Origin: Adineta ricciae
Lineage: Eukaryota > Rotifera > Eurotatoria > Adinetida > Adinetidae
Length of the DNA stretch: 64,000 nt
Assembly: GCA_905250025.1 (NCBI GenBank)
Contig: CAJNOJ010000394.1
Span: forward strand, 1-64,000
Direction of reading: 5' to 3'
The translations under genes and the position numbers were made by a program. A model generated the notes under the pieces. The model had not been told where the DNA came from. It made no database searches and saw nothing but the letters and a program-made list of their open reading frames with translations. Shown here piece after piece: positions 11,001 to 20,883 of this stretch. The stretch's first letter is position 1. Each line of letters starts with the position of its first letter.

Positions 11001-13170
11001 TGAACGAAGCCAGCGAAGGTTAAGCGAACGTATATCACGACCGTCTAATAAGACCTTAAAAATGAAAACAACTAGTTATTACAGACGATAATTCGAAAGT
11101 CAACAGCTTTTTTACTTCTCCTTGATCTGGATCGTATAGTCGTTGAACCAACTGAATCGATGTACTTTTCCCACAGCCTGATGAGCCACAGAGTGCCACA
11201 GTTTTTCCCGATGGGATTTTCATTGTCAATCCATTTAGAATCTAAAAGATACTTTTCAATCTATGCATGCAAATCAAAAGTCTAAACATCATACGGGAGC
11301 ATCTTTTCTTGATGGATATCTGAAATGAACATTTCGAAATTCAATATCTCCCGTGAATGAGGGCGGCGACTCGCCGTCTTCATTAGTTGGATCGATTTTT
11401 GATTCACGTTGAATGATATCGAACACGTATCCACCTGAACCAGATGCCTCAGCAAATGATTGCAAATTAGGCAATATCGACGCCAATGAAAATGTTGCAG
11501 TCAGACATGAAATAAATATCTAAACTCAAATGTTGAATTCAAGAAAAGAAGTTCAAGTCATTCACATACCACAATCCATTGACCAGCAGAATAATTTTCA
11601 CACTCATTACGAATCAAATACGGCCCGTACCAAAATATAATAGCCACTCCTCCATAAAGCACGACGTTAACTAAAGCTTGAGTAGCGCCGAGCATAAAAC
11701 CCTTCCGAATACCAATATTTTTGCCTTCTCTTAAACTGTTCTCGTACCTAATTCAATGAATCACCAATTCGATGACAAATTTCACATACAATTCAAATAG
11801 TTACCGATTGCCTTCTTTTACTTGTCCACTAAATGCTGTTACTGTTCGTATGGCACCTAAGACTTCCTGTGCAATGGCGTTCGCTGAACTATATGCTTGC
11901 AATTCCAATGCCGTATAACGAACAATAACCTATTTTTAGTTGCAGAAATCGTAAACTTGAAGATATTTCATAATTGCAAAACTTACTCTGATCAAGAGCA
12001 CCATCGCTAAAATTATCAGCGGAGAAATAGACAAAAAGACTAACGTTAGTTTCCATCCAGTATAAAGCGAAAATATGACGCTAGCAATAACACGAGAAAC
12101 AATACTAATAAATTCTGCCAGATGTAAACCAATTCCTTCACGCATAATATCGAGATCCCCAACCAGACGGCCAGATAACTCTCCTAGAGAACAAATATTT
12201 TTCTTTACAAAGAGCAAAACAAGAATTTTAAAGCAACGTTCAAACCTGCATTCCGACAATCAAACCACCCCATCTCTTGTCGCATGATGCTCTCAAAAAG
12301 TGCATAGCTACAGAAAGAATGAATTTTTAAGTACACAGCATTTTACACAGAGAGGAAAACAGAACATACCGTATCCGACGGATTTGTCGTTCTGCTGCTA
12401 TCATCTGTAAAGAAAATTTTTCAATAAAAACACTAGTAGCAAAACTTTTACTGTAAGCTCCTACCCAAAAGCTAAATGCAACCCAGAAAACGACAAGACT
12501 ACATGCACCCAGTACACAAAGCCATTTCACTTTGTCTTTAATAATTTCAAACGGATCTCCGGTCACATGTGTTCCCACAGAACTATTGAAGAACAAAAAG
12601 CAAACGAACTTTTAATCCTAAAACGAAATTCTTCATTACCATTGACTTAATGAAGCATTGCTCGATGTTCCCGTCTGAGATGTACCCAAACTGACTAGAC
12701 CGTTCAAAACATTTTGAAACAACCACATCATTATTGGTGTTGCAGCACCACTTGCCAAAGCTAGAATGTAAATTAGCGAATCGTACACTATGCACCTTTA
12801 CGCAGACAATAGTTAACCTGCGATAGAGCCAATAGTCATCAGAAATATATCTAATTTATCAGCGAATTTGAACTAGTTGAAGACAAACATAGTCATGGGA
12901 TGATAGGAGACTAATCAAGTGAATACATACGATTTCAAAAGTTTTCAATTTTCGACTGCTACTGTTCTTTTTTGATTCTACTGGTATCGCCGGCTTGTCA
13001 TTGTTTGCAATCGCATGTTTTTTGCTTTGCGCAACTTCGCCAAGAAAAATAGGAGTTGTAGATGATGATCTTTTAACTTCGTCATCGTTATTAACATAAC
13101 CAGGTAGATCATTAATTTGATCATTTGCTGGAAAAACTTGTGTATTGAATTTTTCTTTTCCGTTTGTCAT
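8061..13170 (-). CDS. Full-length ABCB/P-glycoprotein-type multidrug transporter, 21 exons
   Basis: Exons (minus): 13170-12931, 12872-12818, 12760-12640, 12582-12465, 12404-12370, 12307-12246, 12183-11987, 11929-11805, 11747-11570, 11519-11295, 11241-11116, 11054-10851, 10800-10749, 10691-10108, 10053-9535, 9486-9318, 9267-9195, 9139-8983, 8934-8530, 8472-8412, 8356-8061. These sum to 4002 bp, giving 1333 residues with no frame break. Order is TMD1 (begins [18 protein letters not shown]), NBD1, charged linker, TMD2, NBD2. NBD1 has Walker [10 protein letters not shown], signature LSGGQKQR and Walker [16 protein letters not shown]2 has [17 protein letters not shown] and [12 protein letters not shown]. 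Both ATP sites therefore look competent. The family exports hydrophobic compounds across the plasma membrane. All 20 introns are 48-62 bp. ATG 13170 is used because the earlier frame start is GTG. Confidence 0.93.
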
Positions 13171-13208
13171 CTTTTGAGATTCTATTTTGCTTCTTTTGAA
13201 TGCGTTCA

Positions 13209-13216
13209 CTTATATA
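13209..13216 (-). promoter_or_regulatory. TATA-like box of the ABC transporter gene
   Basis: TATATAAG on the minus strand about 40 bp upstream of the ATG at 13170. Position is plausible for a core promoter with a short 5' leader; not proven. Confidence 0.4.
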
Positions 13217-13694
13217 CCCTTTCATTTGCACCGCAAACTCGTTCTTTGTCGTTCTCAAAGCACGTTAACATACAAGAGTTCATCTATTCTCCTTTTAGAA
13301 ACGCTAAAAGTATGCATCACCGATTGAAAAGGAATGGCAAAATGCCACGTACAAAGAGTTTGCTCGCGTTCTTCTCAGTGCACTCACAATTGTATTATAT
13401 TAATATAGTGGAAGCAAGAAAATTGAAATTTTACTTTCGTCGATCGTATTTTATTTCAGACATTATTCATCACAAAACCTCAAGGGTACGTGAAAAATAT
13501 CAAATGAATTTCTGCTCGCCTATTTTTCAAGTTGATAACAGATCGAGTTGTTATCGTACAACAATCATCCTCCTCTTCTTTTGTTGGTTTTTCGTCATAA
13601 ACGTGATAGTAACTAGAAACAGTCCTTATCTATCGTTTAATGACACAATCTCGATGTAAAATGGTGAAAGGTAGCTACGTCAGTGAAAATATAT
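13217..13694. other. Intergenic between ABC transporter and Ly6 gene
   Basis: Divergent spacer. The open frame at 13117-13659 (plus) lacks family motifs and overlaps the transporter first exon, so I do not call it. Confidence 0.4.
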
Positions 13695-13702
13695 TATAAA
13701 AC
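13695..13702 (+). promoter_or_regulatory. TATA box of the Ly6-type gene
   Basis: TATAAAAC 73 bp upstream of the first exon ATG at 13775. Confidence 0.45.
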
Positions 13703-13774
13703 GCTGAGATCTGTCCTTTTTTCTCATAAACGAGTAGTCCTTTTTTATATTTTGCTTTCAAAAACAATTATTAC

Positions 13775-14650
13775 ATGATGATGAAGATTTCATACGCTAT
13801 TTTAGCAGTGTTAATCATCGGTAATCTCATTTAAAAAAAAAGATGACATTATAACTTGTGTAAATGTTTATATTCTAGGCATTGTCGAATGCAGCAACGA
13901 AACAGCAATTGCACCAAGTGGACGTATCGCTTCGCGGTGTTACTATTGTGCAAATTGTCCGCAACCGTTCTATCCAAACGGCCCAGGTGTTACTCAAGTT
14001 TCTACACCTTCGGGATGGTGTACAGTACGTTTGTTTCAATATCATATTGTGCCCGTATCAAAATAGCTATTCTTTTTTGCAGATGATGAGTTCAACTGGT
14101 CCACCCAGCTCTGTTGCTGTTTATACCACGCGAGGTTCTGCTGTATCTGGCCTTTGTACTTATACTGGATGCTCATGGAAAATCTACGCTGGAGTGAACA
14201 CATACGTCTGTTGTTGTAATCAAAATTTGTGCAATGCAGCATCTATTACTCCAACTACGCCACGACCAACTTCTAATACTTGTTATTTTTGTTCAACTTG
14301 TCCATTGCCGTTCACCAAAAACAGTGCATTAGTTACTTATACCACTTCGCCCAATGGTTGGTGTACTGTAAGTGTATTTGATTTTGTACTTGTTCGAATA
14401 AATTCTGCTTCTTTTCTTCTACCAGAAAATGAGTTCCTCAGCTTCACCTAATTCAATTGCTACTCGTGGTGCTGATCCAGGTGTTTGCAGTTACAGTGGC
14501 TGCTACTGGACGACATATCAAGGTCGAAGTACATACATTTGCTGCTGTCGGGGATATCTTTGCAATACTGGTGTATCTACGAAGAAATCAACTGTTGCTT
14601 TATTGGGTGCGGCATTAGTGATGATGTTTGCAGCTCGTAAAAATCTTTAA
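13775..14650 (+). CDS. Secreted/GPI-type protein with two Ly6 (three-finger) domains
   Basis: Exons 13775-13820, 13879-14024, 14083-14367, 14426-14650; all three introns are exactly 58 bp. Product 233 residues. A signal peptide (MMMKISYAILAVLIIGIVEC) precedes two homologous cysteine-rich domains. Each begins with CYYCANCP or CYFCSTCP, continues through GWCT, CTYTGC / CSYSGC, and ends with CCCNQNLCN / CCCRGYLCN, the CC..CN ending typical of Ly6/uPAR domains. A Thr/Pro linker joins them. The C-terminus (TVALLGAALVMMFAARKNL) is a hydrophobic tail fitting a GPI-attachment signal. The phase-0 introns after GWCT sit at the same point in both domains, showing domain duplication including the intron. 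Cell-surface binding role is inferred from the family; the partner is unknown. Confidence 0.82.
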
Positions 14651-14872
14651 GCGCGTTATTGTCTTGTTTTTTCGTACCGTGATGCTTTTATCATCGCTAA
14701 GATTAACAAATAAATCCTAAAAAGACTTCATTTTATATCAAAATGAAAGACTTGAGTCATATTTGAATCGAATTTATCGACGAACGGAAGAACACACACA
14801 GACACAGTTCTTATCGTCATTTTTATGATATTATTCACGTATCGGGGAAAGTGCGTGATAGTACAGATTTGA

Positions 14873-14880
14873 TATAAATA
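14873..14880 (+). promoter_or_regulatory. TATA box of the 142-residue gene
   Basis: TATAAATA 42-49 bp upstream of the ATG at 14922. Confidence 0.4.
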
Positions 14881-14921
14881 CTCGCATTTAATATCAATCA
14901 TTCTTTATTCCATTTCTAACA

Positions 14922-15350
14922 ATGTTTTATACAAAATCCAAGCAGAATAAAACGATTTATTCGAAAGATATTAACAAGGTCATCGATTATTTGAATCATG
15001 TGTTCCATTGCATTGATTACAACGTCGATCATTCAATCTCATCTGACGCAGATCAACAATTTATCTTCTACTTAGCACTGCATCTTAGTCCAGATATACT
15101 AATTGGAAAAGTGTTTTTTCCACATGAAAGATTATCTCAACACCGTAACCGGCGATTCTATCCGACTAGTCAGATCGGCTGCTCAACGATGGTTTCATCA
15201 TCAATTAGTATCTCAGGACGCACATTTCAAATCAAAAGGATATTTATTTTCGAAGACAAATGGTTAGATGAATACTACCTTGAACCAATGATGCGACTTA
15301 ACCAAGAACATCAGCAGAAACAATCAAAGAGGACTTGCTTGATTATTTAG
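14922..15350 (+). CDS. Small unknown protein with CaaX-like C-terminus
   Basis: Single-exon 142-residue frame from ATG 14922 (MFYTKSKQNKTIYSKDIN) preceded by a TATA-like box. It has a mixed helix/strand composition and acidic SDADQQFIFYLALHL segment. It ends TCLII, whose last four residues fit a prenylation (CaaX) signal. No domain recognised. It could be a lineage-specific gene or a chance frame; the promoter motif, length and good codon composition favour a real gene. Confidence 0.5.
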   Translation: MFYTKSKQNKTIYSKDINKVIDYLNHVFHCIDYNVDHSISSDADQQFIFYLALHLSPDILIGKVFFPHERLSQHRNRRFYPTSQIGCSTMVSSSISISGRTFQIKRIFIFEDKWLDEYYLEPMMRLNQEHQQKQSKRTCLII

Positions 15351-15477
15351 GACATTTCTCTCCCTTTTTTTCATAAGTCATTTTTATACTTTTTTCGTGA
15401 TTTGATAAGTGATTGTGTATATAAAAGTCAATTAATTTTCTCATGTTACATTTAAATTTTCGTACGAGTGGCGGACC

Positions 15478-16119
15478 TCAATTACGGATGCATATTCCAC
15501 CACATGTTCCACAACATAACGAGACATAAGTGATGATGATGGTGGCAAGAGCACAGTTGAACACTGCACTATGACAGTAAGTAGCTGGATTAGTAGGATC
15601 AGAAAATTGAACTGTCTTCTTCGCAGTAAAAACCCAAACATTGCCCTACAGAAGTCAGATAGTAGAAGATAGATAATCTCTATCACCAATATAATTTAAC
15701 TTACAATGATGAACCAGATGAATACGAAAAGTCCTAATGGTATTTGCACAATAAGACAATAGTATTTATCGGTCATGACTTTCTGAAAGAACTACTGGTA
15801 TCAGATGATCAATGACTAGAACAATTTACTATACCTGAATTAACCCGGTAATGATCAAAACTAAACCAACAGCTCCTGATACAATCAGAAAAATAGGAAT
15901 ACGATTGTTAATTGAACATTCGTTCTTAAGCACACTACCAACGATCAATTGGGTGAGAGGAATGGCTCCAAAGATGGCAATAAGTAATAAAACCAGCCAA
16001 AACCCAAGAAATAAACCACCACAGAGTTTGAAACCTTCCTTAACATTCTGCCTTTTTGGCGAAGAAGAAGGAGACGCCTTATTTGTCTCGATTGTGAATG
16101 CTACGTCTTTAATATCCAT
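15478..16119 (-). CDS. Four-TM membrane protein, TMEM272-like
   Basis: Exons (minus) 16119-15835, 15782-15705, 15645-15478 with introns of 52 and 59 bp, both phase 0. Product is 176 residues from ATG MDIKDVAFTIET; the upstream extension to 16152 starts with TTG. Four hydrophobic segments are seen: GLFLGFWLVLLLIAIFGAIP, IFLIVSGAVGLVLIITGLIQ, IPLGLFVFIWFIIGNVWVF and ALATIIITYVSLCC. The NVWVF..tYCHSAVF pattern and the loop with paired cysteines resemble TMEM272-type proteins common in rotifers and molluscs. Function unknown. Confidence 0.7.
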
Positions 16120-16152
16120 CAATGCAATAAATGAGAAGAGCCATGGTAGCAA

Positions 16153-17592
16153 ATCACGAAAACATGCGTCTTAAATACACTCCTAAACATATCTGTGTTT
16201 TTCTTAGAAGAAATAAATCGCTGAGATAAGAGAGATTGTCTGCTAATAAAACATTTATTGCAGATGTATGGTATATGCTCGCATTTATGATATTTCTAGT
16301 TCCTTATTCATGTCCGATATCATCTACAACTTTGACCATTTCTTTCGATATACTACTAACAATGATTATACCTTCACGAAGCTTTAATGCTTTCGCTCTC
16401 AATATCTCATCAGTATAGTGTGATAATGTACGATATATATCAAGATCTTGTCCGGATTTTATCGTACAAAAGATGAATCAGTATCAGCTTTTTGTATAAA
16501 TACTAATGCCGTTATTACTATCTCATACGCCATCGTACACAAATGATAATTGAAGTATGGGTTATTCGTGAAACAGAAATGCTGCTTTTGCTTTCCAACA
16601 ATGTGGTTTGAGTGAAACGTGTGTTTATGACTTCATCGACTTTATTTTTCTTTTTCTGAATCTAACATATTGTTTTTACGACATGATACTCAAATCATTC
16701 ATCGTAAAGTGTGTTGCACCGCATTTGTTGTTGCGTATCGCATCGAAATATACGTATATACTATCGATGCCCGACCAATTGAATTCAACAAATATTTTGT
16801 TTTGTATAAATAATAATTCGATTGTTTTTCGACACAAAACATCACCTACTCTTTCACGAACGATGTCAACTGGATGAACTTATGATGAACATCGACTGGA
16901 AAAACTCATTGAAAATAGCATATTTAGGTCTAACCACATTTCTCGTATACCCAGTAACCAGGAGTCGCATAGTCTAGACCATTGACAGCTAGAACATTTT
17001 ACCAATTTAAGCTACCATATGTTTCTGACACTGAAACTCCTTGAATTAATTATATAATCAGAATTCAATATGGCGGCTTGTTTCCACAAGGCTAGAGAAC
17101 AAAATACAAATCCGACATAAATTCTTTATCAGTTCGAACTCCCTATGAATGAAATTCCACACTGGGTACACGTTATCAATTCAGTGCACTATAATTAGCA
17201 ATTTTATAGGGTTAGATATAATACCTAATGAAAATCTGGCACTAACGATCGAAAATACAAATAGGGTAATACCGATTAATAAAATCATCACGTTTTTCGA
17301 ACGATAAAGATGAAGAACGAAGCATTAGGTAGCGTCTTAGATAGCCTTATTTCACATATCAACACGGGAATTAGTAATAGGTTATGTCAACTTTACATGG
17401 TTATATTCAGATCAGCAGAGATGAATGATATCATCGATGATTCAACTAGTCTGACTAATCAGGGAGGCTTTCCAGCTGACATACACTCTCTTCGAAAAAC
17501 TTGTGTTGAATGGTTTATTCAAAAAAGCATCTAGATTTACACCGCAGCATCGAACAAGATCTCCTAAGACGTCAACAGTGTCTTGTCAATAA
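16153..17592. other. Long AT-rich intergenic; part matches the spacer at 21.07-21.37 kb
   Basis: No supported gene. About 16205-16860 is related to about 21075-21370 (shared blocks such as GAGATAA.AGAGA, GGTA.AT.CTCG.ATTTATG and CATCGT.AAGTGTGT), so it is an old duplicated spacer upstream of each cassette. The small frame at 17310-17534 shows no motif. Confidence 0.5.
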
Positions 17593-18301
17593 TTAATGAG
17601 AAGAATAGTACATTTGTTTAATTTGATTCAATTTTGCTTCTAACACATCGAACGGCTCGAGAAAGCTGTTTTGTATATGTGCCTCAGTTCTACGAGCGTG
17701 GTCATCAAGCAATCGGTCGACTCCTCGTGCATTGTTCTTGCAAATATCATCCCATAATTGGTTCATAAGTGCTTGTAGGTCATTGAAGATATCTTCAGCT
17801 AGAGTTTGAACTTTTTGAATGACTGGAACCATGGTAACCAACAGGTTCTGATAGAGTTGCATTTTTTCAGCATAATCGGGATCTGACGGATCCGGTCGTG
17901 CACTTTTTATTCGTGCACGCAAGTCATTGATATTGGTCGTAAATGTATCTCGAAGATCGGTAATCATTTCATCAACGAATGCGTCAAGTTGTTTGGGGTC
18001 TAGCGATGATAGATCAGGTTGTCGAGTACCAGGCTTTAATTTCAGCACTAATGTTTTCAGCTTTTTATAGTTTTTACGAACTGATTCTGTGACCGTGTGC
18101 TAAACAGAGAAATATACATATCATGGAGAGTTTAAGTAAATTTTACCGTTGAAGATGACGAAGAACCTGTATGGGCGGTACTGGATCGTACAGAAGCATT
18201 CACTTGGTTATGACGAATAGGTGACTATGTTAAAAAGAAAAGAAAAAAAGCTAGCTTACAGAATCATGATTATTTACAGCGAATTCATCGAAACTGGACA
18301 T
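17593..18301 (-). CDS. Cassette 1 gene a: unknown helical protein (family A)
   Basis: Exons (minus) 18301-18278, 18224-18147, 18099-17593; introns 53 and 47 bp, phase 0. Product 202 residues. Order: tiny first exon MSSFDEFA, a Ser/Thr-rich linker, then exon 3 starting HTVTESVRKNYKKLKTLVLK and continuing as predicted amphipathic helices. Core motif NINDLRARIKSARPDPSDPD.Y is shared with the b, c and d genes. No signal peptide, no TM segment, no known domain. Closest relatives in this window are a2 and a3. It is transcribed away from b1/c1 in the same order as in the other cassettes. Function unknown. Confidence 0.75.
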
Positions 18302-18391
18302 TTCTAATGTTGAAATCTGAAATACAAAGATCGTTTTATTGAGTTCAAAATTTTTAAGAGGTTATCTCGACGAAATCAAAGACAGGAGATA

Positions 18392-18844
18392 TTATTTAAG
18401 AAAAGAAGTAATAAATTCATTAAATGAATTACGAATCAATTCCAGAATACCGATGATTGTTCGCGCCATGTCGTTGATCCATTCAACGATATTTTTGATG
18501 ACATCGATGATCTTTTTGAATATACGATTGACCCATGTTGTCACTTGATTAATACCGGTTGATGACAGCGATACATATTGTTTGTATTGATTCATTCGCT
18601 CTGCATAGTCTGGACTTCGATCATCGGTCGGCCGTCGTGCCTTGATTTGGTCTCGTATTCCATTGACACGTGCAGTAACATCTTCAACGAAACGATCGGA
18701 TTCACGATCGATCTGCTTTTCTAGTTCCACGACGTTGTTAGCATCGCGGTTTTGTGCTGCTGTTTCGATTGTATTTTGAAGAGTTCTTGCACGAGTTTCG
18801 ATGAAAGTACGGAGAGGTTTTTCATGTGTATCTTGGAAGCTCAT
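18392..18844 (-). CDS. Cassette 1 gene b: unknown helical protein (family B)
   Basis: Intronless, 150 residues from ATG 18844 (MSFQDTHEKPLRTFIETRAR). A longer frame reaches 18907, but MSFQDTH is the start conserved in all three copies. Charged N-terminal helices lead to the core VNGIRDQIKARRPTDD...DYAERM, then a C-terminal 45-residue stretch of alternating hydrophobic and charged residues (IFKKIIDVIKNIVEWINDMA) with strong amphipathic-helix character. No signal peptide. Lies 90 bp from a1 and is divergent from c1. Function unknown; membrane or lipid association is only a suggestion from the amphipathic tail. Confidence 0.75.
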   Translation of the reverse strand: MSFQDTHEKPLRTFIETRARTLQNTIETAAQNRDANNVVELEKQIDRESDRFVEDVTARVNGIRDQIKARRPTDDRSPDYAERMNQYKQYVSLSSTGINQVTTWVNRIFKKIIDVIKNIVEWINDMARTIIGILELIRNSFNEFITSFLK

Positions 18845-19331
18845 GCTTGAGGGGAGAAAATGCGATGGATTATCGAAAACGACGAGCACTAATAGAAATA
18901 TGATCAATCTTTTTATAACGAAGTATTAATGTATTAAAAACATGATTTTTACCTGGTGCGCTGGTTGGTTTCTTTTTCGATATTATGTTGCCGAATACGA
19001 TATGTTTTTGTCGACATATATATTCAATCTTTCGTGAGTACTGGGATTTTTACCTTTTTTTTCGTCCTAATTGACTATTAAACTATGCAGTCTCTCTTTG
19101 CTATTAGTTATAAAAATGTGTATTTGTACAGAAAATAGTCTAGGTGAGAAACATAAAAAGGAGCGCATGGTCTGTTTTTATGATGATTTCATACGTTTTG
19201 ATAATATTTCAGGTGATCAACAATATCTTTTCAAAGTAAGAATGGCTGGAATTCGATATGAATACATGCGGTATAGATTACATTGTATGCAATGTACTGT
19301 TTTCCTTGTAGATTGAAATTCTGTCAAAATA
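18845..19331. promoter_or_regulatory. Shared divergent upstream region of cassette 1 b/c
   Basis: 487 bp between the ATGs of b1 and c1. Similarity to the matching region of cassettes 2 and 3 is weak. The small frame at 19071-19316 has no motif. Confidence 0.35.
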
Positions 19332-19769
19332 ATGGCAAATTTCTCGTCATTCGATGAACAGTATCGACCGGCATTCCACAATAAACTAGATCAAAATGTT
19401 GTTGATTTCATGCAGCAGAAAATAGATCGTGCTCAACTTTTGAATGATGCTGACGAAGCAGAGAAATTCCTGGAGGATGCATGTGATCAATGTATTAACA
19501 CAGTTACTGATCATGTAAAAGAAATCAAGGAATCGGCCAAACAGAAACGTGCAAGTTGTAAGACTCCTGCAGATGAGCAGAAATATACAGCATTCATTCA
19601 AGGAGTCGCAGCAGGTATTCAAGCAGCTCAATCGAAAATCGATCATATCTTCTGCCGCATCCATGATCTTATTACAACTGTGGTCGGTTGGATTCGAAAG
19701 GGCACTCAGTGGATCGCGAATGCTATCTCGGACGCTTTTACTTTCATTCGCTCTATTTTTATCAAATAA
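19332..19769 (+). CDS. Cassette 1 gene c: unknown helical protein (family C)
   Basis: Intronless, 145 residues from MANFSSFDEQYRPAFHNKLD. N-terminal acidic helices, a cysteine pair (DACDQC), core VTDHVKEIKESAKQKRASCK, then a C-terminal amphipathic/hydrophobic half (TTVVGWIRKGTQWIANAISD). The HVKEIKESAKQKR core aligns with VNGIRDQIKARRP of family B. No signal peptide. Function unknown. Confidence 0.75.
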   Translation: MANFSSFDEQYRPAFHNKLDQNVVDFMQQKIDRAQLLNDADEAEKFLEDACDQCINTVTDHVKEIKESAKQKRASCKTPADEQKYTAFIQGVAAGIQAAQSKIDHIFCRIHDLITTVVGWIRKGTQWIANAISDAFTFIRSIFIK

Positions 19770-19880
19770 ATTATCGGGCAATTCTTTTCAAAAGCTCATT
19801 GTAGACTGTGGCATGAACCGTTTTCGTTATTTCTCTTATTAATATTTTAGAAATAATTCTTCCTTTGACTGAGTACTGGT

Positions 19881-20883
19881 ATGGCTTCAAATTGTGATTG
19901 TATCGAACCAATATTGGATGCAGTCGATGTCGTTAAATCTGATGCCAATGAAACAACAACTGAAGTAGCTATAGACGAATCGGCATCCAACGATGCTCCA
20001 AACGTACCGGATACTATCGATATTGTTAAATTCGATACTAATGAAACAACAACTGCCGTAGCTGTCGACGAATCGACATCCAACAATACTCCAAACACGT
20101 CGGATACTATTTCTCAGGTAAAAGTAGACGAGGATCATTATCAGTTAAATATGGCTTTCTTTCGCGTGCATGTGATTAGATCAAAAAGCAAGTCACAGAC
20201 GAGTATTCAACAGCACCGAAAAATCACTCACGTGTAAGCTATGTCTATAGTCAATTATGATCTTATTACCTTTTCTTGATTGATTTCTAGGGACAGAATA
20301 CACACAGATACACGAGCCTAGCTAACAATCTTGCAAGTGTAAATATCTTGATAACTTTTGTATATATCATATCATGATCCTACTTTTTCAGAGTACAATG
20401 ACACTTGTTATTCAAAGATCGAAGCCACTAATTCTCAAATTACGTAATCCAGAGTATACTTGGTCGTGTAATGCCATTAAACCTCAAGGTAATATCGAAT
20501 CGACGACCAATTCACTGGGTAATGAACTAGTTGCTCATGTTACAGCGACTGTGAACAGTATTCGGAATGAAGTCAAAAGTGCTCGTCCCCAACCAGACGA
20601 AGAAAACTATGAGCTAAAAATGGCTGCCTATCTAGAATTTGTGAAGTGTATCACACATATGATAAATAGCTTAACCGGAGTTTTTGACGATTTCCTAACC
20701 GAATATCGCAGACTTATTGATCAACTATGGGATCATCTTCAACAGTGTGCGCACCCAGATACCGACCGCTTTATTCAACAATTTCTAAGTCAAGTAGAAA
20801 AAATATTTCGTGATGCCGTGACAAATAAGATTGAGCTATTGTTCAAAGCGATCGATTCTAAATTTAACCCATCGGAACAATGA
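19881..20883 (+). CDS. Cassette 1 gene d: unknown helical protein (family D) with internal repeat
   Basis: Exons 19881-20117, 20180-20233, 20291-20338, 20392-20883; all introns phase 0. Product 276 residues. Exon 1 is acidic/Thr-rich and carries two 31-residue tandem units (residues 18-48 and 49-79, each with NETTT), absent from d2 and d3. Exon 4 begins STMTLVIQRSKPLILKLRNP, then helices with core TVNSIRNEVKSARPQPDEEN and a C-terminal QVEKIFRDAVTNK segment. Exon 4 starts at the same point and phase as exon 3 of the a genes (STMT versus HTVT), supporting common descent. AATAAA lies at 20937. Function unknown. Confidence 0.75.
19932..20117 (+). repeat. Two 93-bp tandem repeats inside d1 exon 1
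   Basis: Units 19932-20024 and 20025-20117 encode VKSDANETTTEVAIDES.. and VKFDTNETTTAVAVDES... The second unit ends exactly at the exon border. Confidence 0.75.

Noticed and set aside
13117..13659. 180-residue plus-strand open frame
   Set aside because: Overlaps the ABC transporter first exon on the other strand and has no motif or exon partner.
17310..17534. 74-residue plus-strand open frame
   Set aside because: No motif and no equivalent in the spacer before cassette 2.
18225..18277. A 35-bp first intron in a1 (alternative donor at 18259)
   Set aside because: The upstream donor gives a 53-bp intron and an 8-codon first exon exactly like a2 and a3.
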